Origin: Trissonchulus latispiculum
Lineage: Eukaryota; Nematoda; Enoplea; Enoplida; Ironidae
Reading direction: 5' to 3'
Assembly (NCBI GenBank): GCA_030248195.1
Contig: JASAND010028444.1
Location: forward strand, 24,936-88,935
DNA length: 64,000 nt
Under the pieces are notes generated by a model. The model was given only the letters and a program-made list of their open reading frames with translations, was not told where the DNA came from and made no database searches. Of this stretch, positions 1 to 13,792 are shown one piece after another. The first letter of the stretch is position 1. Every line of letters begins with the position of its first letter. The position numbers and the translations under genes were made by a program.

Positions 1-255
1 GCTCAAAAATCAAGTTTTAGCACCAAAAACGGCGATTTTTGATCAAAAATTTCCGGCGAAGCCGGAAAAATTTTGACAATTTTGACCAAAAATCCTAAAA
101 ATTTGTTAATTTCTGGGCATCTTAGGGTGAGTGGGGGGAAGCCCAAAAAAGTGGGGGTGGGGCCGAGTGGGGGGGAGGTGCTCGAGTGGGGGGGGGATCA
201 CAAAAAGTGGGGGGGGGCGCCCCCCCGCCCCCCCCCCCCAGTAAAGTAAACCCAG
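1..255. mobile_element. Right end of a G-rich MITE (CTGGGTTTACTTTA type), cut by the window edge
   Basis: The stretch ends with the terminal motif CAGTAAAGTAAACCCAG at 239-255, the reverse complement of CTGGGTTTACTTTACTG. Inside are punctuated G-runs separated by short spacers (122-215), a C-run just before the end, and the palindromic core TCCGGCGAAGCCGGA near 50-66. The same order of parts recurs in the complete copy at 14901-15325. The left end lies outside the window, so a target duplication cannot be tested. Confidence 0.7.
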
Positions 256-369
256 AACAATATACCGCAGCGACAAATAAAATGCCGCAAAATGTATCAA
301 CTGTATCCTTGAAAGCCCACCAAAATTAAACCTAAGCATTTTACCACAAGTACTGCATCAAAAACTAAC

Positions 370-1259
370 CTTGAAGGTTATTTCAGCCAAGCAGCGTGTA
401 CAGCGAATATAAAATCTCCAAATGGCCAAGCCTAGGTAGGACTCATCCGTAACACGTTCACGTCTCGCATTAAACTTCTTGGCCTTATAAATAAATTCAC
501 CGCAGGTATTACATCTGAAAATGAAAATGATTACGATCAGAAAAATTATAAAATTAACAAGTCACTGGCGATATAAGTTTAGTAGTTCTACTAAATTCAA
601 TAAAAAAGTTAACTCTCTACCTTTGAGGAAAATTTTAAATAAACAGTAGTCGAAACAAAACGGAAGCATGGCTACACTGTCGCCAGTGAATCAATTTGTT
701 AGGATAGGATGTGCGTGGGTGTGTATAGGATTTGCCTGATCGACCACCTACGACGACGACGACGACGAATCAATTTGTTATCAAATAACATCAGAAGATA
801 TATAATCTAAAGAACATTAATAATTTGAAAAAACATCATTGTTTTATTTTACATTTCATTTCACTAATAAAGCATCAGTACATGCGTACGTACTTCATAT
901 TAAAGGGAGCCATAACTCGTTGAACCCATTTCCTTGTATAGCCCTCCGTACGAACTTTGCGCAATTTTCTAGGATCATAGTCCGGAGGATAGTATTTCTG
1001 AAATAAAAATTATGGTTTTGGATTAAACAGTTTTTGATTGTATTGAAAAGGTTCTTTACCGTAATTTGATTTTGCTTTCTCTGTGGATTTTAAAGCCACA
1101 TAAATTAATCTTCGAACTTTCAACAGCATTAATGCAATTGTCTATTCAGTGTTACAATAGTAACTGGGAAGTTTGACAATTCATTCACTACATATTCGTT
1201 GAAAACAAAAAGCAAACTCTATGCAGCCAGCTTACATTAAGAACTTTTCGTTCAGTCAT
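370..1259 (-). CDS. YJU2: YJU2/CWC16-family splicing factor, N-terminal exons (partial)
   Basis: YJU2 (CCDC94/CWC16) is a nuclear factor that joins the spliceosome around the first catalytic step and helps 5' splice-site/branch-point docking. Three coding exons join in frame to 91 codons: 1236-1259 (MTERKVLN, then donor GTAAG), 894-997 (begins KYYPPDYDP, ends MAPFNM, donor GTACGT) and 370-514 ([17 protein letters not shown] through [11 protein letters not shown], donor GTTAG). Acceptors are TTTCAG-type. The CxxC pair at CNTC and the second pair at CTRC form the zinc-binding site of this family, and the KYYPP and MAPFNM signatures are diagnostic. The remaining two-thirds of the protein would lie left of position 1. 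The start Met is family-typical, as human YJU2 begins with a similar ERKVLNKYYPPD-type segment. The paralogue CCDC130 is less likely given this start. Exon assignment is read directly; function is from the family. Confidence 0.9.
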
Positions 1260-2144
1260 CTTTGGCGAATATAATCAGAAGGATCTAAAAATAATTACAA
1301 GTCACTTGACAAGACAATAAAACAATGCAAAGAATTAGAATAAAATTATAATAAGGAAACTTAAAAGGCCATAAATTCTTTGAAGCGGTCTTCAGATACA
1401 GAAAGAGTGTCAAGGACCTAAAATTAGGTCTGGCTTATGTTTACTGGGGGTTGGGTGGGGGCACCACTTTGTCGATTGATCAACTCCCCATTCGAAGAAA
1501 GAAGAAGAAGAAGAAGAAAGATTTACTCCAAATGAATAAGGAACGGAATAACGACAATATAACATTACTACAACGAGCAAAGGCAATATATATATCTAAA
1601 AGTCATAGATACGTAGAAAGCGAACAAGAGTATCTTTACATTCATTAAGACCATTTTTAAATTCCATAGTATTCCATAGTATTCGAGGAACACCTCTCTC
1701 TCCGTAACCCAAAGAACGTCACATTTTACCGTTTTTACCCTAAATTTTCAGACAAGTAGCCCTGCTTCAACGGATGTGTTAAGTAATTTTCACTATTAAC
1801 TTGCAAATTCTTTTTACGAAAATTTGCTCTCCCAACATACCCTTATTTCGGACGAGTACCCACCCCATCGAGGGGGGTGGTAGCATGTTTCAGTCCCCCC
1901 AAAAAATCTGCCCTGAAAATTAGCCTGTAGGTTAGGACCAAAGCTGATACTACTAAAACAGGTTAAACTATCACTTTAGTTCAGAGTACACTTGGCCAAG
2001 TTGAAGTTCAACGTTCCCGATTTCATAAATATCGGAATAGTTACGGGTTCTTTTAAGGAAGAAAGACAAGCAAGCGTGCTAAAACAAAGAATTTGGATAT
2101 GCAACACTCAGTGCCGGAAATAGCATTGCCGAGAAAACTAAGCA
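1260..2144. other. Intergenic region upstream of YJU2
   Basis: Region between the YJU2 start codon and the 2.1-3.7 kb foldback element. It is AT-rich, with a GAA-rich microsatellite near 1496-1520 and a short G/C-run remnant near 1870-1905. It would include the YJU2 promoter, but I see no distinctive TATA or initiator arrangement that I can defend. Confidence 0.5.
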
Positions 2145-3655
2145 CTAAAGTCTGACCAAAAAATGTAGAAAGCGAAATTTTCTTTATATCTCAAAAACGC
2201 TTCAAGATTTGGTTGAACGCTGCCTTGTAAAATTTGGTTGAAAGTTGAAATTTGGTGTGTGGGATTTTCGGACAGCTATCTTGGGTAGCTATCTTGAAGT
2301 GCTTTCGAGATAAAAAGAAAACAATTTAGCTTTCTACATTTTTTGGTCGGACTTTCGCAAAAATTTTCATTCATTTACTCGCTAGGAATGAATAGAAGAA
2401 TTTGCCGTTTTGATTGCAGAGTTGCCTAGCTTCCCAGTTTCTAGTAAATGCTTTGAAAATTTCCAAACGTTAGCGGTGTGTTTAAATGTTTGGTTTGTTG
2501 TTTACAGCTTTCAGGGCCTACCCGAACGAGATGTTAAATTCACTGTGATAGCCAGACCAGCCATATGAAGCAAGTACAGATATGTGAGTGAGATGAAGCT
2601 TGCAAATTGCGTGAGTTATTCCATTTTTCGATTTTCAAAATCCTTTGATCTTTGCCGCTTTTTCGACTTGCTGGCTACTACTCGAGACTCGCACAGTGGA
2701 CAATTTTTTCGATTAGATTTTCAGGACCGCCTAGGCGTCAGGTTTGATCTGATATATGTGGTATTTCAAAAACTGAAAGCAGATTTTTTCGAAAAATAAC
2801 ACTTTTTGACCCAAAATTTCGGCATAGCGATTAGAGCAAAAGTCAGTAAAAATAGCATAATCATAAAGTTCAATCCGAGCTGTATCCAACGATATAAAGT
2901 TTTCGTGGCTACGACTTATATTGCCCTAGCAATGAATTTTTATACAATTTCCCTTATTTCAGCTGGTTTTTGGTAGTTGACACTAGCTTAGGAAATCAAG
3001 GCGGCACATCAAAGACAGCCACAAACCAGCTGAAATAAGGGAAATTGTTTAAAAATTCATTGCTGGCGCAATATAAGTCGTAGCCACGAAAACTTTAGGT
3101 CGTTGGATACAGCTCGGATTGAACTTTATAATTATGCTATTTTTACTGACTTTTGCTCGAATCACTATGCCGAAATTTTGGGTCAAAAAGTGGTATTTTT
3201 CAAAAAATCTACTTTCAAATTTTGAAATACCACATATATCAGATCAAAGCTGACGCCTAGGCGGTCCTGAAAATCTAATCGAAAAATTTGTCCACTGCGC
3301 GAGTCATGAGTAGTAGCCAGCAAGTCGAAAAAGCGGCAAAGATCAAAGGATTTTGAAAATCGAAAAATGGAATAACTCACGCAATTTGCAAGCAAAAAAG
3401 TTGAAATTTGCTGTGTAGGACTTTCAGGCAAGGGGAAAATTTTTCTGAAAAAATCGCGGTAGTACCATGTACCAATCTTTCTGGACATATAAAACCGGCG
3501 CCCTTTGAAATCGCACGGGAAATTTCGAAATTTTTTCACGAAAAGAAAGATCTCATGAGTCCGGTTCAGAAAATATATACTTTGTGGTAGCTATCTTGAA
3601 GCGGTTTTGAGATATAAAGAAAACAATTTCGCTTTCTACATTTTTTAGACTTTAG
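2145..3655. mobile_element. Large foldback element with a ~372 bp-arm palindrome inside TIRs
   Basis: Arms 2598-2969 and 3023-3393 are inverted copies of each other, separated by a loop of about 53 bp. The outer ends are also inverted repeats: 2145-2215 (CTAAAGTCT, then AAAAAATGTAGAAAGCGAAA) matches the reverse complement of 3590-3655. An extra inverted copy of the AATGTAGAAAGC motif lies near 2320-2345. The two short ORFs in the arms, on opposite strands, encode the same peptide and are shadows of the inversion. Left and right flanks share TAAGC near the ends, offset by one base, so a short target duplication is possible but not secure. Confidence 0.75.
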
Positions 3656-4737
3656 TATAAGCCAACATCACGCAGTATGTAAAAACTATTGTTGACCGGC
3701 CTGTTTTTCTGCTCGATCGTTCAGGCCTTTAGCTCTAGATTGAGCTCACGAAAAGCACCAGGAATCGAAAACAAAGCACTGGGTACACCTAGTAAACCCA
3801 AAAACTGATATTAGCGAAATAAAAAATGCCATACATATGTTGTAACGTTGGCAAAAACATTATTAATCATATTTTAACTTTTAGTTCGTTTGCTCATGTT
3901 TCGCGACTTCAGGGCGGCTTACATGAAAACGCATCTCTTGTTTTTCTCGGAAAATCTGCAAAGAACAGGATATAAAAATTCTAAACAGTAGCGCAAAAAT
4001 TTGAATCTAAAATTTGTTCTAAAACCTAAAGTTCTGCAGTTATTTCATTTTAGCAGTGGGATGGGCATGGGGATGGGATCCTATCAACACCCCATGCTTA
4101 CAAACACCAATGCTACTTATCAGTCAAGTTACAATTTGGTGTAGATATTCGACCACGCATTACAATCTAAAGTTGACTTAGCAAAATCCCAATCATCCAA
4201 TTTAAAAGAAGGAGCACGCACATTTTTCTTTGATAAAACGTTTCATAAGATATTCTGGAATGCTGGATCCAAATACCAAACTTTCGTAAAACGGGAAGGC
4301 AGGCGGGGGGGGGACCCGTAATCTTTATTCGTCTGAAAACCTCCTGCAGCAGGCCACAGCCCTCAGAGCTACATTTTTTGGAAATAATAAAATTGATAGA
4401 AACGGTTTGCAAGAGTTTGTCATCACAGTGTAACTGTGGAAGCGATTGCAATCGTACTGCCAACTGCCTTATCCAGCATCACTTATTCTGGGTTCCAAAT
4501 TATTTGAAAATTCTTAAGGGGCATGGCATTTTGGCATTTTCAGAATACTACTTCTGGCACACCTTCTGGATTTCGCGAATATGTAAAATACTCAATATTA
4601 AAGATATGCAACCGACTGATACATCGAAAAGACACCCAATCGTCCTTTCCAACTTCAAACCATAACACAATCGAATGAATGTTTACTCACATAAAAACAC
4701 AAAAATGCAAACAGTACAAATAACAATCAAAAACAAT
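3656..4737. other. Intergenic region between foldback and NUP54 3' end
   Basis: AT-rich sequence with no recognisable coding region on either strand. It should hold the NUP54 3' untranslated region immediately left of 4738, but I see no canonical AATAAA signal placed convincingly. A short G9 run occurs near 4305. Confidence 0.4.
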
Positions 4738-6294
4738 TTATTTTCTAATTCGACTAAAAGTGTCAGACACAGAAGTCTGAGATTGTCCTTGATTAACACC
4801 CAAAGTCTGTAGATCTGTATTTACCAAATCTACGACGCGCTCTAAGTTTTCTTGATATTTTTTCAGAAAAACGGAAATATCTTCAACAGCTTCACAAGAC
4901 AGCTGACTTTTGGACGGATCCGTTGCCGCCAGACGGTCGCCGATGCAACGAAGTTGAGAATGAAGTTCAGAAAGACGATCCTAAAAAAATAAAGACAGAA
5001 ATAATACATACTTTCCTGGCAACGCTACCTGGTGTGTTTTCGCATGAAGCTTTAAATATATACAACAAACTATGTGCGTAGAGCAAAAGTTTTGCATTAA
5101 AGACCAAGTGAAAATTTTTAAGCAAACATTTTACTTAGCAAAATTTCCTAACCTAAGGCTTAGACATGTATTTATCGATGCACACAGATATGACCGATCT
5201 CGAGGACGTGATATTGTTTTGCAAAATGTCATTTGTTGTCAAACATTAATTAGACAATAATTCAAATGTAACTAAGTTCGGCTTACTTTCAGTTTCAGCG
5301 GTGTGGAAATTTGCAGAACCAAATTATCAAGTCTCGTCTGAATAGCTTCCTCCAAAGGTTCAATGGCAAATCCACGCTTAGATAGAACTTGCTGTTTTGC
5401 CAAAACCTAAATACCCAATATAATGCCTACCAAAGATATACGCAAAAGTTTACAATATCATCAATACAACCAAATTCATATTATTCACAAGACAAAGCGA
5501 AAACAATTCAGAAGAGTTATTTATGGATGTACATAGCTTCCTTTTTGGCACTTATTTGATAGGATAAAACGTTAAGATTTTGAAATTACAAAGATATCTT
5601 CGCATCGTTTTAAGTTCGGATGATAGTTATATACATATTCAAAAAAGTAACATCTCGAAAGATGGCCCACAACAGCATGTTTTAGCTACCTTCAGCAATC
5701 TGTGAGAAATCTGATCTTGTCGACGTTGACACTGACGCAAGCGAGTCATAGTTGTACTCAGGGATTTGTCCAGCTCTGTAATCTTGTTATCCAAATTCTG
5801 AAAAATGCGGAAATAGAAAAGGTGATGCAAAATTATTCAAGACGCTTATCAGAAGTACAGCAATTTTTTATGTAAAGCAAACCGAAAGCAGAAAATAGTA
5901 ATAGAAAGATGGTAACCCTTGCAAATAAAATTAACCAAAACAGGTCTTGGTCTTTCCAACCTAGAACTTCCGTCATTTCTTTCAACTGAGTAATTTAGTT
6001 TGACGCCACATGTTAGAAATTGGGACATACGGGATTTAGAATCAGTTATAGCTAGCGAAATTAGGAATTGTAATTTTATTAACACTTCACCTGGCTACTG
6101 CTGTCACATTTAATAGTGAGTTACCGAGGAAGGTATTTCAGTATGTAACATTTCCCGGACTTTATACCAGACCTTTAAGACCCTGCTGTGCTGTTACCGT
6201 TTTTTTAAGTCAACCGTTTTGAAACTTCAACTTTGAAACAGTGTCCTAAGTCCATGTAGCATTATTACAGTACACACAGAGAAGACCTCTTAAC

Positions 6295-6382
<88 letters not shown>

Positions 6383-7972
6383 GTGCGTAAAATTAGGTTT
6401 ACGCAAAGAATTTTGCGTAAAACTAGGTTTACGCAAAGAGGTTGCGTAAAACTAGGTTTACGCAAATAAACTTGCGTAAAACTAGGTTTACGCAAAGCTG
6501 TTGCGTAAAACTAGGTTTACGCAACAAAATTTGCGTAATATTGTTTAAAATCAAATTTTTCCTAAGAAATTTATGAAAAGTAGCTGTATACTTCCCAGTT
6601 AATTATAATAACTGTTTTCAAATATTTTTGCAGTCTAAATTACAAATTTAGAAATACAAAATACACAACGATATTTATAAATTTAAGTTCAAATGGAAGT
6701 TTTAGCAGAAGCAGAAATTTAGAATTTAGCAGGAGTATGAATTTCGCATAAAATATTATTATTCCTCGATTATTATTATTATTCATTTCTCATAAATATT
6801 ATTTTTTAAGTCACTAGTTTTTCCAGAGATGGAACCGGGTCACCGGGTCAGTTCGGGTCACTTTTTGGACCGGGTCACCGGGTCAAGAGCTTCGACCCGG
6901 TCTTGACCCGGTTTTCTGAATTTACCCCAAATTTTAGAAATTTTTGGCTCACCAAGCTAAAATTTTAGCTTAAATTTTTGTTCAATGTCCAATATTAATT
7001 GGCATTTTTTCTATATTTTAGTCTTGAGCATTTTCGCAGCATGATGTTATTTGAATCTGTCTGTCTCTGGCAAATTATTGTCTAGCGTTTTAGCTTTAGC
7101 TTTATAAGTTTTATGATTATTGCATAACTCTATTCAGTAAAATATGGTTTGCAGATTATTTTCGCAACCAAGGTAAATGTCGAAGGTAAGTGAAAAATTT
7201 AATTTAATTTAACGCAATACATAATGAAAACCAAATTTTTAAAAATACTCCGTCTATTTGGACAAGTACTCATATTAGACCCTGCAAAATTTCGCAGACG
7301 GATAAATTATTGGTTTGCTATTAAAATCTGCATAAATTTAGAAAAAGTTACAGCTACCATCAAATGAATTTTAAAAAACTTAGAGCAAACATATACATAC
7401 GTCTTAGTTATTCTTTTCGGGGTGGTGATGGAACATGGAAGCCAAAAATTTAGCCTTCCCAGGCAAAATCAAAATTTTTTTGCAGATTTTGGAATTTTCT
7501 GGAAAACCGGGTCACCGGGTCACCGAGTCAAGCCTAAGTGACCCGGTTCCATCACTGAGTTTTTCCATATTTTTGGAAAATAATTACTATTATTTCGTAG
7601 TTCTTTTTCTATTTGCAGCAAAATTGTATAGACTAAAAACCGTTAAGTTTGTGGAAAAATTAGCTGTTTGACATTTTCCATTTGAAATTTGAAAATTTCA
7701 ATTTTCACTTTAATTCATAAATTTCGTTGTGTACAAATGTTATGCAAAAATTAGAAAAGTTAGAATTTAGACTGCAAAAATATTTGAAAACAGTTATTAT
7801 AATTAACTGGGAAGTATACAGCTACTTTCCATAAATTTCTTCGGAAAAATTTGATTTTAAACAATATTACGCAAATTCGTTGCGTAAACCTAGTTTTACG
7901 CAACAGCTTTGCGTAAACCTAGTTTTACGCAAGTTTATTTGCGTAAACCTAGTTTTACACAACCTCTTTGCG

Positions 7973-8037
<65 letters not shown>

Positions 8038-11000
8038 AGAGTTCGCCACCGGCCCGCTCAGTTTCAGAGCGAAAACAATGCTCTGAAACGTCTGGTCCCT
8101 CCCGCAAATGAGACCCTAAAGGAATGCATGCATACATACACAGAGACCACACCATGGGACGGAGATGAGCCCGGGGTCTGATTTGCGGCAAAGGGGGAAA
8201 GGCACAATGTTTTCCCGATAACTCGGATGATGTTTTAATTAATATTGAAAACTGAATTGCAAAAACTCATTTCTTTTGTTGAGATTTTGCTTATGAAGTT
8301 TATTAAACAGTGGAGTTATAATTGACTTTGACTAGACATTCATGTAACATATTATGCCACATAACAGATCTAACATCTCACATTTCTCCTAGGTTTACTT
8401 TAGTGGAGAGGGCGCTGGACTTATTGCAGGGAATTTTTCTTGGGGGGCCCTCGGGGGGGGCGAGTCATTTTGGGGGGGGGAGGGGCGAAAATTTTTCTAA
8501 AAACTTGCTAAAGCTTGCGTTATTTTTAATTCAGTAATCGCAAAAAACTTCTGTTTTAGTGCGAAAATAAGCGGATTTAGTGCTTAAAGACAAAAATCGA
8601 TTAAAAATCTCCGGCGACGCCGGAAAATTTGGCCTTCTGAGCGATTTTTTCGGAGACCCACTTTATTAGGGGGATTTATGGGAGGACGATTTTTTGGGGG
8701 AACGGTGTTTATGGGGGGGCACCACCCCTCCCCCCACTAGAATAAGCCCAGGGGTGGGTGCCCCAGGTTCTGCCCCCTCCACTCCGAGCACTCGGCCCCG
8801 TCTCCACTTTTTTGGGCTTCTTCCTCCTCTCACCTCGAGGTGCCTACAAATTGATAATTTCGAGGACTTCTGGCCAAAAATTTGAATTTCATTTTTGTAC
8901 TAAAATATATAGTTTATTTTCTACACCTGAATTTTTTGAGCACTTCTCAGCTTAGGTATTATAATATAATATGATGTAGAAAGTGTGTGCGCATGCACCT
9001 ACTGCGCCTCTACACTATTCACACAAGTCCTCCAAGGTTCTTTTTTGTTTAATTGCACTACAAAGACGTTCTTTCCGACTTGAATAAAGGAAGAAAATTC
9101 TTTTGATTGAACAGGAAGCAACGAAAGAAAGTTACGTGCGCATAATACTGTAACGTTCGTATTCTGTTCAAGGTATGCGTGCCCACACACAGGTATCCGC
9201 GCAAGGGTTTAGGACCATGTCTGCTTAGCTTTTCAGACAGCGTTCCAACTTATACTTACTTATACAGCGTTCCGCTTCCAACTTATATATACCATTTCCT
9301 GTGCCTGTCAATGGTTTAATCGATTAATTAAGATGTCATTTAAATGTAAAATTGCAGACACATTGAATGGATTACAATTTATGGGCCTATGGGCCTAACT
9401 AAGAATAAGCCGCCCTCCTAACGCCTCAAAACTGCTAAATCGGACCGTTTTAAATGTGCTACAAATTTCAAAAACGGTTGTTTTCAAATTGTCAAAAATT
9501 CATGCAACATAATATACAGTATAATAATGCACAAGTAGAAAAAGTAAGGTAAAAGTAGCCCTGGAGACATCTACGCCCTGTCACAAGACTAGGACTAGGA
9601 GTGCCGCAAATTTCCCCTGATTCACAGTCGTAGAACCAACAGTGTCAACCTTAATAATGGTATATATACCGCTGTTATCAGTGGTAGCATTATTTACCAA
9701 CCTGCTTACGGTTGAACAGTTGGACTGGCCATGACCATAACAACTTGTGGTCTCTGGAAATAGATCCACCGACAGAGAAAAATTCTATTCAGAATTTAAC
9801 AGTGTATACTATCGAGAAACTTTTAGGTGGTTTAGCAAAACAACAAAGGTCTACTCCCCCCCTCCCCTATAAAAATGCCGCATACGTCCTCGTCTCAGGC
9901 AGGATGTGTGGTTATAAATAACAAACAGTTTCAACGTTTCAACAGCTGATATCGCTTGAACGTTTGTTTATTTTAGAAATGACTGCATTTATACCATTTC
10001 TGATACTGATCGTTACAGTTGCCCTGACCTCAGTACGGGGGGAACAGGATTTTCCGTTGGATGGCAACTGGAGAGAGACTGTTACAGAGCCTATGATCAA
10101 GGTTGTTGGAAATCGTCTGTACATGTGCACTTTTACATGTGAACTGGTCACGCCTATAGACATCATTGTCGATCCACTGCGATCCCTTAGACAGTGCTGT
10201 CGGGTATTCAGAATAGTGCAAAACTGATATGTAGAATGAAGAAAATGCTTAATTCTCTTAAACCATTTGACTATTATGTTAAAATGTTGGTATAATGTGC
10301 TGAACGTAGAATCCGAAGGGGTGGGGAATGGGGATGGTAAATGTGCTCCAAATATGCCAAAAATAGATTACGGGTACAATTTTTTTAAAATTTGAGCTAA
10401 TCAGCAAATTTTCAGGACAAAGTTTAGTTCCAAGTGGACTCTCATTCGCTGTTGCTGAGGTGATTTTGGACGGCATTTATGGAAGGTTATTCATAACAGT
10501 ACTTTGTGCTGGAAACGAAATCCGCGAGCCAATTATACAATGGTGGCGATTGCCATACTGATTAGCAATATCAGGTAGAGGCGTCAGCGCACTACTTAGA
10601 ATAGGGATCACTTATTTGTAAAAACTAATTAATTGGAAAAGGGGGACATAAAACGAGTAGAATTGATGATATTGTTGGTATGATGAGAAAAACAAGCATA
10701 AGTGCAGGCAACAGTCAAAATTTCACAAAATTAAAACCCGTATGAACACAAAACTTGAAACCATGTATATTCGAACCGGTTAATAAATTATTTGAATTAA
10801 GTGAATTGATATAACTAATTAATTAATGAAATATAATTAATTCAATGTACATCACTTGCAAATTTGCAGGACATAAAAAGTGAAAACACTGGAGCAGAGT
10901 TCGGTTCTTGGGGCAAGAGAGAACCCACGAACGCGGTCGAGTTCGTGAGTGGGCGGAGAATCAGTCTAGCAGACAAGTAAAAATTTTGAATTTTAACCTT

Positions 11001-13026
11001 ATAATGCAAGTAAGAGGTACAGAATTTGCAAACTGCATTAAAGTATATGTAGATCACAATCTATAATCAAGAATGCCTTCGGAAACTTTCAAAACTTCAG
11101 AACGGTATCATCCATGATATTAATAATTTGTATGGACTCCTAAGACAGACCTTTTGGCGTAAACTCAACTGCATTCCCTATACAACAACCTGTGAACAAA
11201 CCTCAGCAATCTGCTTCTGCCACTGGGACTGCTGAACCTGTAAGGAGTGTCGAAGCTTCAGCTCAGGAAAGCCAAGCATCTGAACAGGAAGCATCTGTTT
11301 TGGGTCCGGATTCTCCTTGACTGCCTGAAACCACAGCAATGGATCCATGCCTAAACAACAAAATATCACAGATGTCACAGTAAATGCAAAAGTAAATGAT
11401 GTCAGATAATGTCACAGTAAACTTTAAAAAATATTAATTCCCTTTATTGTTTTGATACAGCTCCAAGTCAAGGCACTTGAATTTATGATGCCAATTATTG
11501 TCAATTACAAAATATATGTGAATGGTTAAGAGTAACATGTGGCTAAATTAAGTAAAGCAACACAAACCATAGGTTGCACACGCAGAAAGGGCATAGTATT
11601 CAGGGCTGCTTCAAACTTGCAGTTGCCGAAAGGTTTATGGCTGGCAGTGTAATATACATTCGCTGTGGAGATACTGTACTATCAATGCTATAACAACGTT
11701 AACTCGACATTGGAAATCTATACACTAACCAGAAGGTGGGTTATTAAGATAATTGTTAAGCGCCTCTTCACTGAGATCAACCTTCAGAAAGACATTGGCC
11801 ACTGCCAGCTGACTCTCCAGTTGAGGTTTGATCGCAGCTCCCATCAGGAAAGCCAACAGCTCAGAGGCGGGAACTCGTCGTTTTAAACCAGTGTTCAAGT
11901 CGGTCTCCGTAACAAACACTACAACTTCACACCTGAAAAGATGAATGACGTGTCCAACTAGGTCAGAAAATGATATCTTTCAGTATCTAAAGTCTAAGTA
12001 TTTATAGCATCGAGTGTATTCTAGCGGAAAGTTTTAAGTGTGGGCGGCGAAAATACACACATGAAGATTTTCTTTTAACGGTCATTACTAACTTTCAACG
12101 TAATTCGCATTTGGCCGCATAAAGAACATAAATTTTCATTGAATAAATCTAACATAGCGTATTATGCCAAACAGTGGCCCATGGGCGTTTTTCGGAATCA
12201 ACAATTTTGCATTTTATTTTTGTAATCCAAAAAAGCGCCCAAGGGCGATATTTTGGACACCAATGTCAGTTTCCAGCTGGCCTGCTCAAAGACCTATGGT
12301 ATGGCTTCTGAATCAGAAAACAGCTTAAAAACTCAATACTTTCTTCGGAAACTTGGTGTTGGTAAAGGGCATTGAATAATACAAAAAAGCGCCCACCGCC
12401 GAACAAACGCCCATGGGCGTTTTATTGGGTGGACCACTGTTTGGCACACTGTCTTTGTTGAATGTTAAAATTATCGTGGGACATGAAGACTCATTAATCA
12501 ATGCTTATTACAGTAATTCTGTATGTGCACGTACGCTGTACCTACTTGTTTTCGGGCAACGGCTTGATGCCATCCACATGGGCCAATACATTAGGTCTGC
12601 TGCCAAACAGTCGAAAAAGGCCATCCAACAGCAGCTGCTGGTTCCGACCCGTCTCATCAGCACTCTTCCTCACAATCAGACCCACACAGCCGTGATCATT
12701 TTTGTATCCAACCGTTTTACTATAGCCAACTGTCTGAAACAACAAAAACTACAACATAATATACGTACATTTATACAATGCATAATACGATATTAGCTCG
12801 GAAACCAGATTTTATGTTTCCCGAATAAAATACTAAAAAACAACCTGTCCTACAGCAACTGAGGCACAGCCTCAGATCAAAGCAGGAGAAAGACAATGGG
12901 TACAGTGGGTGCTCCTACACCTAGAGCCCAGTATCCAGTGAAACATGTATACGTCTGGATGTCGAAAACATGGAAACCAGGCTCGACTCTATCTGCGCCG
13001 TAAGCGTTCAAGAACAACAGAAATAC

Positions 13027-13073
<47 letters not shown>

Positions 13074-13626
13074 CACACACACACACAGAGACACACACAC
13101 ACACACACAGACACACACACACACACACACACAGAGAGACACACACACAGAGACACACACACAGAGACACACACACACACACAGACACACACACACACAC
13201 ACAGAGACACACACACAGAGACACACACAGACTGGCGTTTTTTAGTGGGGGGGCCCTCCCTCCACTTTTGGGCAAGCCCCCACCCACTTTTTTCGGGGTC
13301 GCCCAAAAGTGTCAAAAAATTAGGTTTTTGAGGTCAAATTTTCAAAAATTTTCTCAATTTTTAGCTAATTTATGGACTTATAAGCTCATTTTAAGCTTAA
13401 AAACAGCGATTTTTTGCTTTTTACCTTAAAAATGCTAATTTTTCGCTAAAAATTTCGGTATATTTTACATTTGGCTCGCCCCCCACTTTTCGGAAGCCCC
13501 CCACTTCCCCCTCCCTAGGGGGGGGCGAAGCCCCCCCTCCACTTTCAAAACCCTAAAAAAATGACAGACAGACAGACAGACACACACACACAGATACACA
13601 CACACAGACACACACACACACAGACA

Positions 13627-13675
<49 letters not shown>

Positions 13676-13697
13676 ACAGACAGACACACACAGACAG

Positions 13698-13746
<49 letters not shown>

Positions 13747-13758
13747 GACAGACACACA

Positions 13759-13792
<34 letters not shown>

